NCBI GenBank assembly: GCA_021298215.1
Contig: JAJTEE010000002.1
Location: 1-64,000 of the forward strand
Reading direction: 5' to 3'
Length of the DNA: 64,000 nt
Origin: Alphaproteobacteria bacterium
GTDB lineage: Bacteria; Pseudomonadota; Alphaproteobacteria; Paracaedibacterales; CAITNM01
Positions 56,686-64,000 of this stretch are shown here, piece by piece. The position numbers and the translations under genes were made by a program. A model generated the notes under the pieces. It was not told the DNA's origin. It did not search any database and worked only from the letters and a program-made list of their open reading frames with translations. The stretch's first letter is position 1; each line of letters opens with the position of its first letter.

Positions 56686-57309
56686 TTAAAAATCCAAGCT
56701 TAAATGAGTTATTTTTTCCAACTTTACTTCAACTTTTTGCGAATAAAAATCCAAAACATGCCCGCCATATTTTTGTTCAGCACAAATAAAATGCAAATGA
56801 AGACCTGAGGATTGCATACCTGCAAGATATCTTGGCACATAAAAACCTATCATATCTCCATTTATATTCGTATGGTAATAATTATCAGATTGTGCTGCAA
56901 CTTCTTCTAGAGAAAGATAAGGTTTTTGTTGACGCATGGTGCTTGTTATTTTCACAACATCAAAATTTCCGGAAATTTTTATTGCTAGAAAATCTTTTGA
57001 AAGAGATATGTTTTCTTCCAAAAGAAAAACCTCAACATTTTTCCATTTAAATTGCCTACAACTACTTTTAGGCTTATAAAAATTATTTAAGCAGGACCAA
57101 ACCACAAGATCATTTTCTTTTGCCTTGTGCGCACGCCCCTGGCGACAGTGAAAGAAGATACCATCTTTTACAATTAACTCACCGTCTAGCTGAGAAAATG
57201 TTCCGATACCATGATCACCCTTTCCTTTTATGCTTTCAATAGTTATACAATCACCGTAATTACCTTCTTTAAGGTTATTAAACGTATTGTATTGATAAGC
57301 AGAGATCAA
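56686..57309 (-). CDS. Acetolactate decarboxylase-family protein in a sugar operon
   Basis: 207 aa, starting at TTG 57309 in a TTGA overlap with the previous stop (the open frame to 57414 lies in the upstream gene). Family signatures: AYQYNTFNNLKEGNYGDC, HGIGTFSQLDGELIVKDG, RQQKPY and LHLHFICAEQKYGGHVLDF. The zinc triad of BudA/AlsD is kept with the same spacing (H171-x-H173-x10-H184). Classical members turn (S)-acetolactate into acetoin through an enol rearrangement. Here it sits between two sugar-epimerase genes with no acetolactate synthase nearby, so a sugar substrate (for example a branched keto acid) is a possibility. Confidence 0.8.
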   Translation of the reverse strand: MISAYQYNTFNNLKEGNYGDCITIESIKGKGDHGIGTFSQLDGELIVKDGIFFHCRQGRAHKAKENDLVVWSCLNNFYKPKSSCRQFKWKNVEVFLLEENISLSKDFLAIKISGNFDVVKITSTMRQQKPYLSLEEVAAQSDNYYHTNINGDMIGFYVPRYLAGMQSSGLHLHFICAEQKYGGHVLDFYSQKVEVKLEKITHLSLDF

Positions 57310-58235
57310 CTTTTGACTTCTTTTAAATGCGTAAATGTTTCTTCTATTCCGTATTCTTGATAATACTCTATTGTTTTTTGAACACCTTCTTCTAGCGGAA
57401 CTTTTGCATTCCAATTCAATTCTTTTTGCGTTCTTGAAGGATCTAACAAAATTGAGAACACATCGTCAGGTTGTCTTGGCTTAACTTCAACAGCGATATT
57501 CATTCCTAATGCTTTAGTTGTTGCATCAAATAATTCTTTAATTGAAAAATCAGAACCAGAAGAAATGTGGTAAGTCCCACTTCCTTTGCCATCAACTGCT
57601 TGCATGATACACTCGATCATATCATCAATGTATACGAAGTCACGACGTGTATCCATGACGAAACATTTTTGATTTGTTGTAAGTCGCTTAAAAAACGTAG
57701 GAAGTGGACCACTAACATTTCTAGGACCATATGCATTAGCCAACCGAAAAGTCACATAATCTAAATTAGATAAATGTACATAATCTTCAGCAGCTGTTTT
57801 GCTGATAGCATAACTAGAGCCACGAGGAAGGATTGGATGATTAAGAGTAATAGGTTGCTCAAGCGGTTTTAAACCATAGCAAAGAGCCGTTTGGAAATAA
57901 ATAATTCTTTTGACTTCGGCTGTTTGCATAGCTTGGCAAACAATGGTTGTACCCATTACATTTGTTAAAGCATCTTCTACCCAATTATTTGGATCTTTAT
58001 AAGAAGCTGCTGCATGAACAACTAGATCTGGCTTAAATTCTTGCATTAAATCGTTCATGAGTTTTTGATTACAAATTGAATCTTCTACCAACTTTAGATT
58101 TGGATGGGATTTTAAGTTATCACGCCTCCCCGTTGCAAAATTATCAATTACAAGTATCTGATCGCCTCGTGCAAGCAAACGATCCGTCAAGTTCGACCCA
58201 ATAAAACCGGCGCCACCTGTTATAAAAATCTTCAT
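57306..58235 (-). CDS. NAD-dependent sugar epimerase
   Basis: Extended SDR of 309 aa with MKIFITGGAGFIGSNLTDRL, NDLMQEFKPDLVVHAAASYK, YFQTALCYG, the YxxxK pair in GSSYAISKTAAEDYV, and RRDFVYIDDMIECIMQAVDG. Typical of UDP-glucose 4-epimerase-like enzymes; also similar to UDP-glucuronate and dTDP-sugar epimerases. Its stop codon overlaps the TTG start of the acetolactate decarboxylase-family gene. Substrate unknown. Confidence 0.88.
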   Translation of the reverse strand: MKIFITGGAGFIGSNLTDRLLARGDQILVIDNFATGRRDNLKSHPNLKLVEDSICNQKLMNDLMQEFKPDLVVHAAASYKDPNNWVEDALTNVMGTTIVCQAMQTAEVKRIIYFQTALCYGLKPLEQPITLNHPILPRGSSYAISKTAAEDYVHLSNLDYVTFRLANAYGPRNVSGPLPTFFKRLTTNQKCFVMDTRRDFVYIDDMIECIMQAVDGKGSGTYHISSGSDFSIKELFDATTKALGMNIAVEVKPRQPDDVFSILLDPSRTQKELNWNAKVPLEEGVQKTIEYYQEYGIEETFTHLKEVKS

Positions 58236-58255
58236 TCTAACTTTCTCCTTAAAAT

Positions 58256-60145
58256 TTAATTTACTTTACAATATTCATATTGCTTGTCATGAAATTCTCG
58301 ATGCCATAACTCTAAACATAATAAGCCCCAAACTTTTCTAGAGAACTGAGATGAATATTCTAAGTTTTGTAAAACACTTTGAGGATTATAAAAACCACGA
58401 GTTTTAGCTGCTTGCGATGAGAATATATCATTTACAAATTCTTTTAAAGGACCAGAAAACCACTCTTTTAAAGGAACGGGAAAGCCCATTTTGTCGCGTC
58501 TATTCAAAACTTTTTCTGGGATATGCTCTTTAAAAACCTTTTTTAGCACAGCTTTCATTTTACCTCCAGGAAATTTTATGTCTGCTGGAATTGTAGCCGC
58601 AAACTCAACCAAAGAATGATCAAGAAATGGCACTCTAGATTCAAGACCATGCGCCATACTCATACGATCTTCCACTTGTAAAAGCGCAGGTAATAAGCAT
58701 TTAAAATCAAAATGTGTCATTTTATCAAAGTAGGCTTCTTTTTGAACATTTTCTTGATTATTAAATATCATCTTAAAACGTTCTAACAATGCCTGTTTAT
58801 CAAACAAACACCAATCGATTTCATTTTTCGTATCAACCGATCTGTCAATTAACCTAAAATACCTTTCATCTAAAGGACCAAATAACCCTTCACGCCAAAA
58901 GTCTTTTATAAGGGGCTTATACTCTTGAAGTAGCGTTAGATTTGGAATAATGGACTCAGGTGTTACAACGAAATTACCATTTTTATAAGTCCCATCAATG
59001 GCTGCTTTAATGGATTGCTCAAAGTAAGCAATAACATAACGAGCGTAACCACCAAACAATTCATCCCCCCCTTGGCCACCTAAAACTACTTTAACGTGTT
59101 GCGATGCCAACTTTGATACCATGTATTGAGGGAACGATCCTGGTCCTGCTACAGGAGTATCTAGATGATAGATAATTTTAGAAATATTATCTTGAAAATC
59201 TTGAGCAGTAATATCAATCGAATAAAGTTTTTTATGAATGCTTTCAGCTGTTGCTTCAGCATAAACACTCTCGTCATATCCTTCATAATCAGAAAATTTT
59301 CCATGAAATGAGCCATAAAAATTTTCATTCGATTCTGCGGCTAAAATAGAGACAAGTGACGAATCAAGTCCTCCACTTAAATAGCTTCCAACTGGAACAT
59401 CGCTGACCTGGTGATAACGCACAGAATCCTGCACAAGAGCATATAATTTCTCTTCGAAATATTTTTCAGAGCGACCAAAATCTATTTGATATGAAATGTC
59501 CCAATACTTTTTAATAGTAATATTTTCATTCTCCCACACCATAAGATGCCCTGGCATAAGTTGATGAATATCTTTAAATAAAGTTTGAGAACCAATAGTG
59601 TATTGAAATGTCAAATATTCACAAAGTGCATCAAAATTGGTTTGGATCTTGTCTAAAAAAGGAAGTAAAGCTTTCATTTCAGATGCAAAACCAAAGAGAT
59701 CATCCCTTTTAGTGTAGTAGAAGGGCTTTACTCCAAAACGGTCTCTTGCGCAAAAAAGCTTCTTATTTTTCTCATCCCAGATAGCAAAAGCAAACATCCC
59801 TCGCAAATACTGCACACAATCGATTCCATATTTTTCATATAGCGCAAGGATGACCTCTGTATCAGAATTTGATCGAAACTGATACTCACTTAATTCATTT
59901 TTTTTAAGATCTTTATAATTATAAATTTCCCCATTAAATACTATTACTGTATCTTCTTGGCCATGCATCGGCTGATTAGAAGCTCTGTCCAAACCAATAA
60001 TACTTAAGCGATTATGGGCGAGATAAATATCTTTATTATTGGTATAGCAATCGAAATGATCAGGCCCTCTATGAGAAAGCATATTTGTTAACGAAGAATA
60101 GCTAAAATTTTTAGAAGAGGTAATGTATCCAAAAATGCTACACAT
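58256..60145 (-). CDS. asnB: Asparagine synthase-family amidotransferase
   Basis: 629 aa. N-terminal class II glutaminase domain with catalytic Cys2 (MCSIFGYITS), SHRGPDHFD, NGEIYNYKDL, DTEVILALYEKYG; C-terminal ATP-pyrophosphatase domain with SYLSGGLDSSLVSILAAES and GGQGGDELFGGYARYV. In polysaccharide operons such proteins amidate sugar carboxyl groups (uronamides) rather than aspartate; that is a plausible role here, and asparagine synthesis cannot be ruled out. 3 bp after the methyltransferase gene. Confidence 0.9.
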   Translation of the reverse strand: MCSIFGYITSSKNFSYSSLTNMLSHRGPDHFDCYTNNKDIYLAHNRLSIIGLDRASNQPMHGQEDTVIVFNGEIYNYKDLKKNELSEYQFRSNSDTEVILALYEKYGIDCVQYLRGMFAFAIWDEKNKKLFCARDRFGVKPFYYTKRDDLFGFASEMKALLPFLDKIQTNFDALCEYLTFQYTIGSQTLFKDIHQLMPGHLMVWENENITIKKYWDISYQIDFGRSEKYFEEKLYALVQDSVRYHQVSDVPVGSYLSGGLDSSLVSILAAESNENFYGSFHGKFSDYEGYDESVYAEATAESIHKKLYSIDITAQDFQDNISKIIYHLDTPVAGPGSFPQYMVSKLASQHVKVVLGGQGGDELFGGYARYVIAYFEQSIKAAIDGTYKNGNFVVTPESIIPNLTLLQEYKPLIKDFWREGLFGPLDERYFRLIDRSVDTKNEIDWCLFDKQALLERFKMIFNNQENVQKEAYFDKMTHFDFKCLLPALLQVEDRMSMAHGLESRVPFLDHSLVEFAATIPADIKFPGGKMKAVLKKVFKEHIPEKVLNRRDKMGFPVPLKEWFSGPLKEFVNDIFSSQAAKTRGFYNPQSVLQNLEYSSQFSRKVWGLLCLELWHREFHDKQYEYCKVN

Positions 60146-60148
60146 GAT

Positions 60149-60886
60149 TTACAATTTTTCAAATATTAAAAAATATGAAGCATAAGGCTCTGAAGGAAAA
60201 CGATAAAGACTTTTTAAGTCAAGTTTTTTAAATCCTTTATCGCATATATCTTTTACATATTGATCTATAAATCTATATTTCGCAGCATAGAGATGATTTT
60301 TCAAAACCTTTTGAGTATCGTGAGTATCAGATAGGGTATCTTTTATTAATAGGTACGTGCCTTTTTTAACTTGCGTAGAAATTGCATTAATAATATTTTC
60401 AAAAACCTTATCTTCAGTAATACAAGTAAACAATCCTAATGCCATTACAACATCAAAAGAATTCGTAATTTTTAGTTCTTCTTCGCAAGCATCCCAAGTA
60501 GAAAAATCAACATTGATATTATTATTTTTAGCCTCTTTATTGGCTGTCTTTATAAACTCAGAAGAAATATCTAAACCTTGTCCGTATCGTAAATAGTCTT
60601 TAACTATAAAAATAGAGCTCGACCCATCGGAGCAACCAAGATCCAACATTTTAATTTTTTTATCTTTAAAATTTTTATTAAAAAAACCGATGAGTGCTTT
60701 TGTTTGTGCATCTTGCAATTCGGGATAGCGAGAACTTAAATCCCAATTTTTGGAATTTCTACTAGACCAAAAAGAACGACTGATTTTACTTGGTGAATAA
60801 AAAGCTGTTTTTACCTTCATAAAAAAACCATATAAATAGTTTTTCATAATTAGCAAACAATCAAAAATTTTTTTTAGAACATTCAT
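60149..60886 (-). CDS. SAM-dependent methyltransferase, class I
   Basis: 245 aa, soluble except for a short apolar N terminus. The SAM-binding motif I is MLDLGCSDGSSSIF (about residue 80), followed by QGLDISSEFIK and the motif II region VVMALGLFTCITED. Start 60886; the first 35 residues (LFDCLLIMKNYLYGFFMKVK-like) are poorly conserved and the true start may be internal. It lies between a glycosyltransferase and asnB. Likely O- or N-methylates a sugar or the chain end. Confidence 0.8.
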   Translation of the reverse strand: MNVLKKIFDCLLIMKNYLYGFFMKVKTAFYSPSKISRSFWSSRNSKNWDLSSRYPELQDAQTKALIGFFNKNFKDKKIKMLDLGCSDGSSSIFIVKDYLRYGQGLDISSEFIKTANKEAKNNNINVDFSTWDACEEELKITNSFDVVMALGLFTCITEDKVFENIINAISTQVKKGTYLLIKDTLSDTHDTQKVLKNHLYAAKYRFIDQYVKDICDKGFKKLDLKSLYRFPSEPYASYFLIFEKL

Positions 60887-60915
60887 TACTTCTACCTATT
60901 TTCATACATTAAGTG

Positions 60916-62136
60916 TTACACAAGCTTATTGAGAATAAATTTTAATTTTTCTTCTTCTGCTTGCCAGGATAACATTTTTGAAGCTTTTACAATATTTTTT
61001 TTAAAATTTGCATAACCACTTTCTAATTGTTGCAATCCCAAAATGACTTCTTCCCCTTGCTTTATATCTACCGCAATCCCAAAACTATACTTTTTGTTCA
61101 ATTGATTAATTTCTAAAAGGGCATGAGAAAATATTAAAGGCAGCTGACTAGTCATTAGCTGAAAAAAACCATTTGGAAGCGCAAATTTATAATTTTCTGA
61201 AAAATCAAAATATGGAACAATTCCAAAGTTTGCAGATTTTAAAAATGATACTAATTTATTAAGATTTAATGCCGGAATAAAATGAATATTTGAGAAAGTG
61301 TTAGCATTATAATCATATCCATTCCCAATAAAAACCAAATGTAGGCTTTTTAGGTTTTGAGAAAAAACCTTCACTAGTTGATCAAATGCCATTCCTTTTT
61401 TCTTATTGCCCACACAACATACTATAACTGCATTTGAATCCAGTTTCAGATATTTTCTTATATCTTTGTCACAAGGCTGATCATTTCTTGCATCATGCGC
61501 ATTTTTTATAACAAGCGGCCTCTTATTTGATACATTGAAATACTTTTTTCCGAGCCCAGAACTAACAGTCAAAAAAACATCACATCTATCAATCAGTTTT
61601 TTTTCAAACCTCCATCTAAAAGGCATTATCCATTTTTTAACAAGAGTTGATTCATCATTTATTGGGTTGATTTCTTGATAAAAATCATGCGCATCATAAA
61701 TAATTTTTGCTTCGTTTTTTAAACTCAATGCGAATTTTGCAAATTCATAAGAATGGAAAACATAGATGTCTGCTTCAGGAATATCTACATTAATGAGATT
61801 ATATTCCGTTCTAAATTTCCTTTTAAATTCAAGAAAAGAAATCCAATCATTTATACAACCTAATCCTATTTTTCTTAAACCATGCCAAGCAAATTCTAAT
61901 ATACGTCTTATGTAGCCTGGCTGTGCAGTCGTAAAAACATTCTCGCTTTCATCATGCTCTTGTCTTACCTGATTTAAGGAAATAACTTCTATACCTAGAC
62001 TACTAAAATCCTCTGTAGATTTTTGATGCTCAATTACAATAGACTTACACCCCAGTTTAGCAAAACTAGCTGCCATCTTAAGAGTTCTACCATCTTTTTG
62101 AAGAGCAAGAGGTATAATGGAAATAATTGTTTTCAC
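60916..62136 (-). CDS. Glycosyltransferase family 4 protein
   Basis: 406 aa GT-B glycosyltransferase. N-terminal IIPLALQKDGRTLKMAASFA, a central KIIYDAHDFYQEINP segment as in GT4 enzymes, VCCVGNKKKGMAFDQLVKVF at the domain junction, and a C-terminal donor site around NFGIVPYFDFSENYKFALPN. The start is GTG in a GTGA overlap with the amidotransferase stop. Probably adds one sugar to the surface polymer repeat; donor and acceptor unknown. Confidence 0.82.
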   Translation of the reverse strand: MKTIISIIPLALQKDGRTLKMAASFAKLGCKSIVIEHQKSTEDFSSLGIEVISLNQVRQEHDESENVFTTAQPGYIRRILEFAWHGLRKIGLGCINDWISFLEFKRKFRTEYNLINVDIPEADIYVFHSYEFAKFALSLKNEAKIIYDAHDFYQEINPINDESTLVKKWIMPFRWRFEKKLIDRCDVFLTVSSGLGKKYFNVSNKRPLVIKNAHDARNDQPCDKDIRKYLKLDSNAVIVCCVGNKKKGMAFDQLVKVFSQNLKSLHLVFIGNGYDYNANTFSNIHFIPALNLNKLVSFLKSANFGIVPYFDFSENYKFALPNGFFQLMTSQLPLIFSHALLEINQLNKKYSFGIAVDIKQGEEVILGLQQLESGYANFKKNIVKASKMLSWQAEEEKLKFILNKLV

Positions 62137-63287
62137 TTACACACTCGCTTATAAAGCGTAAAAGGCAAGGAAAATATATATTTAAATATACTAAGAATTT
62201 TCATTTTGCGCTGATTATTAGCATAATCAGTATAATTCTTAATTGGGATTTGCATTAACGCATTTAATTCTTCTACTGATAATCCAAGTTTTTTTGACAC
62301 AAAAGCCTTATCAAGCTCGATGGTTTCATCATTATAAGCTTTTATATCTAATTGTTTTAGTGCTTCATCTCTTGAAATAATGCCTGCTAATACTAGGCTA
62401 GATAAATGTGCTCTTCTTTTGTCAAACCCAAAACGTTCTGGCAACCAATATGACTGAAAGAACTTCGTAAAACGAGATTCATAATGCTTGCCTCCATAGT
62501 ATTTCCAGCCAATTTCTCGCTCAAGAATTTCTATAGCGTTGTAAGGATTATAATCTATATAGTTCAAAGGAGAGATAACTTGCATCTTTTTTATGAATGG
62601 GTAATAAACATAATTTTTAAAAAAGCTTACACAAGGAAATGCCCGCAAGCTTCCCTTGCCAAATTTTTTATGAATGTCATTAATCTGATCAAGATCCATA
62701 GCACTATGCCCCCAAGCTGTAGGCAGAACGGATTCTGAAACAAAATTATAACCGCTCAGCATCACTTTAATATTATGCTTACAAGCAAAATTATACAGGG
62801 CAGCAAAAAATGCATGATCTTGAGGGGTATCTTGATTTGCCACGCCAGAACACAAAAATGCTACTTGCAAATCTTGCATTGCATTCCAATCAAAAACATG
62901 CGTATGCAAATCTATACCCAAGGTTTTAACGAGTTTTTCAATATTACTTGTTGCTATCTCTGAGTTCCAACCACCATCTACGTGTACTGCTAATAATCTT
63001 AACTTAGCAACTTTAGATGCCCAGTAAGCAAGATAAGAACTATCTATTCCCCCACTTAATCCAATAATACAATCATAGTCTTTATTCTTATTTTTGTTTT
63101 TTAAGGCAGTAATAATAGAATTGAGCTTTTCTTCACGTTCAGGAGAAGGAAGTATAATTTGTTTTTTTCTTTCCTCATAACTCAAACAATGGTTACAAAT
63201 CTCATTTTCATTAAGCACTATATTGGGATCAGATGTATCCATTACACATGTTGAGCAAATCTGGTATAAATTATTTCGCTTAAACAT
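62133..63287 (-). CDS. N-acetyl sugar amidotransferase (PP-loop, WbpG/PseA type)
   Basis: 384 aa ATP-dependent amidotransferase. An N-terminal zinc site (CSTCVMDTSDPN ... NEICNHC) is followed by the PP-loop IGLSGGIDSSYLAYWASK. In Pseudomonas aeruginosa O5, WbpG with HisH2 and HisF2 turns the 3-N-acetyl group of a mannuronic acid derivative into an acetamidino group; PseA does the same for pseudaminic acid. The HisF-like gene next to it (8 nt overlap) supports the WbpG system. Sugar unknown. Confidence 0.87.
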   Translation of the reverse strand: MFKRNNLYQICSTCVMDTSDPNIVLNENEICNHCLSYEERKKQIILPSPEREEKLNSIITALKNKNKNKDYDCIIGLSGGIDSSYLAYWASKVAKLRLLAVHVDGGWNSEIATSNIEKLVKTLGIDLHTHVFDWNAMQDLQVAFLCSGVANQDTPQDHAFFAALYNFACKHNIKVMLSGYNFVSESVLPTAWGHSAMDLDQINDIHKKFGKGSLRAFPCVSFFKNYVYYPFIKKMQVISPLNYIDYNPYNAIEILEREIGWKYYGGKHYESRFTKFFQSYWLPERFGFDKRRAHLSSLVLAGIISRDEALKQLDIKAYNDETIELDKAFVSKKLGLSVEELNALMQIPIKNYTDYANNQRKMKILSIFKYIFSLPFTLYKRVCK

Positions 63288-64000
63288 TAAAAATTTTAGC
63301 CTTTTCTTTTCTGGATGGGTAAGTAATTAAGACAGCTTTTTTCCGTCCATGATAGACAAAAAGGCTACCAGCAGCAGCAGCATTAACGTCGGTATTTAAA
63401 AATAAATTATGTATATCTGTAAGAGATTTTGCTCCACCAGAGGCAATTATAGGGGTTTTTAACGACGCAGAGACCTCCTTAAAAAGCTCTAAATCATAGC
63501 CATCTAAAGTACCATCCTTTGAGATATCATTAACTAAAATCTCTCCCACACCTAATTCATCTACAGAGATCAAATACTCTTTCCAATTTTTTTTGATGCG
63601 GTTAGCACCCCCATTTGTATAAACATATCTTTTTCCTAATATATTTTTCTTAAGATCTATTGCGGCAATTATGGCTTGAGCTCCAAATTCTTGAATACAT
63701 TGTTTTAAAAGTGAAGGCTTATCATGCACTTCGGTACAAAATGATATTTTTTCAAATCCTAGGCTTAAAATTTTCTCTGCTTGCGCAACGGTGCGTATTC
63801 CTCCTCCATATGCTACAGGAGAAAACACTTCTTCTGATATATTTTTAAGCAAATTAAAATTTGGCCCCGTTATTCTAGCGCGAGAACTTATATCGAGAAT
63901 AATGATTTCATCAGCCTCTTTCTCATTAAAGATTCGAAGCGTATTAAGCGGGTCCCCAACATAAGAAGGTTTTTTAAATTTTACAGTTTTATGTAATGTA
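63280..64000 (-). CDS. HisF-like cyclase, 5' end beyond the window
   Basis: At least 240 residues of a (beta-alpha)8 barrel like HisF. Beyond the first ATG inside the window, the frame stays open to position 64000 and encodes FKKPSYVGDPLNTLRIFNEK and EADEIIILDISSRARITGP, so the gene continues off the edge. Later motifs are FSPVAYGGGIRTV, the second catalytic-type Asp in VNDISKDGTLDGYDLELF, and ASGGAKSLTDIHNLF. In sugar operons (WbuZ/HisF2) the barrel feeds ammonia to the neighbouring amidotransferase; a histidine-pathway role is less likely here. A HisH partner would be expected just off the window. Confidence 0.88.
   Translation of the reverse strand, partial: TLHKTVKFKKPSYVGDPLNTLRIFNEKEADEIIILDISSRARITGPNFNLLKNISEEVFSPVAYGGGIRTVAQAEKILSLGFEKISFCTEVHDKPSLLKQCIQEFGAQAIIAAIDLKKNILGKRYVYTNGGANRIKKNWKEYLISVDELGVGEILVNDISKDGTLDGYDLELFKEVSASLKTPIIASGGAKSLTDIHNLFLNTDVNAAAAGSLFVYHGRKKAVLITYPSRKEKAKIFNV

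Noticed and set aside
53393..64000. HisF-like gene as part of a histidine biosynthesis operon
   Set aside because: Its neighbours are sugar amidotransferase, glycosyltransferases and epimerases, and no other his gene is in view.

Overview
The window looks like chromosome from an AT-rich alphaproteobacterium that builds LPS (fabZ-lpxA-lpxI, kdsA, a porin, an Mla-type lipid transporter). The fdxA-carD pair, hemJ next to rho, the three-gene proton-translocating transhydrogenase (pntAA-pntAB-pntB), MHS-type MFS transporters and many small signal-peptide proteins suggest a host-associated lineage such as Holosporales. That placement is inferred from gene content only. Genes are tightly packed, with many 4-8 nt stop/start overlaps. 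There are no phage genes, transposases or CRISPR arrays.

Layout. 1-3150: str operon (rpsL-rpsG-fusA-tuf) on the minus strand behind a good sigma-70 promoter. 3159-7727: carD and fdxA, then a hemJ-rho-phzF-glycosyltransferase operon. 7827-10982: yajC-secD-secF on the plus strand, ending in a bidirectional terminator shared with aspS. 11036-16013: aspS and an MHS-family MFS transporter controlled by a clear TPP riboswitch, a small lipoprotein and a second MHS transporter. 16056-27143: an accessory stretch of secreted proteins of unknown function around nagZ and the pnt operon, showing duplication scars (a copied 3' end of nagZ, copied upstream regions, a copied terminator) and one frameshifted paralogue, closed by a porin. 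27273-38122: sodB, tRNA-Arg, mlaE-mlaF-radA, kdsA, a histidine kinase with an unusual HTH-receiver regulator, fumarylacetoacetase, gap and mutL. 38139-50358: a membrane protein, fabZ-lpxA-lpxI-trpS, ligA, alaS, a TraB/GumN protein and two SDR enzymes, one with a signal peptide. 50365-53320: tRNAs Gln, Thr and Ser, a signal-peptide protein with an interrupted receiver domain, a frameshifted repeat protein and a short RodZ-like protein.

53393-64000: one long minus-strand surface-polysaccharide operon. It holds a HisF-like cyclase and a PP-loop sugar amidotransferase (together suggesting an acetamidino sugar), glycosyltransferases, a methyltransferase, an AsnB-type amidotransferase, two sugar epimerases, a non-hydrolysing UDP-GlcNAc 2-epimerase and, unexpectedly, an acetolactate decarboxylase-family protein with its zinc site intact. 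It runs off the right edge.

The main points of interest are the TPP-riboswitch MFS transporter, the acetolactate decarboxylase homologue inside the sugar operon, two normally cytosolic folds (receiver, SDR) carrying signal peptides, a PhzF homologue lacking two of its three catalytic residues, and the duplicated and decaying secreted-protein families.
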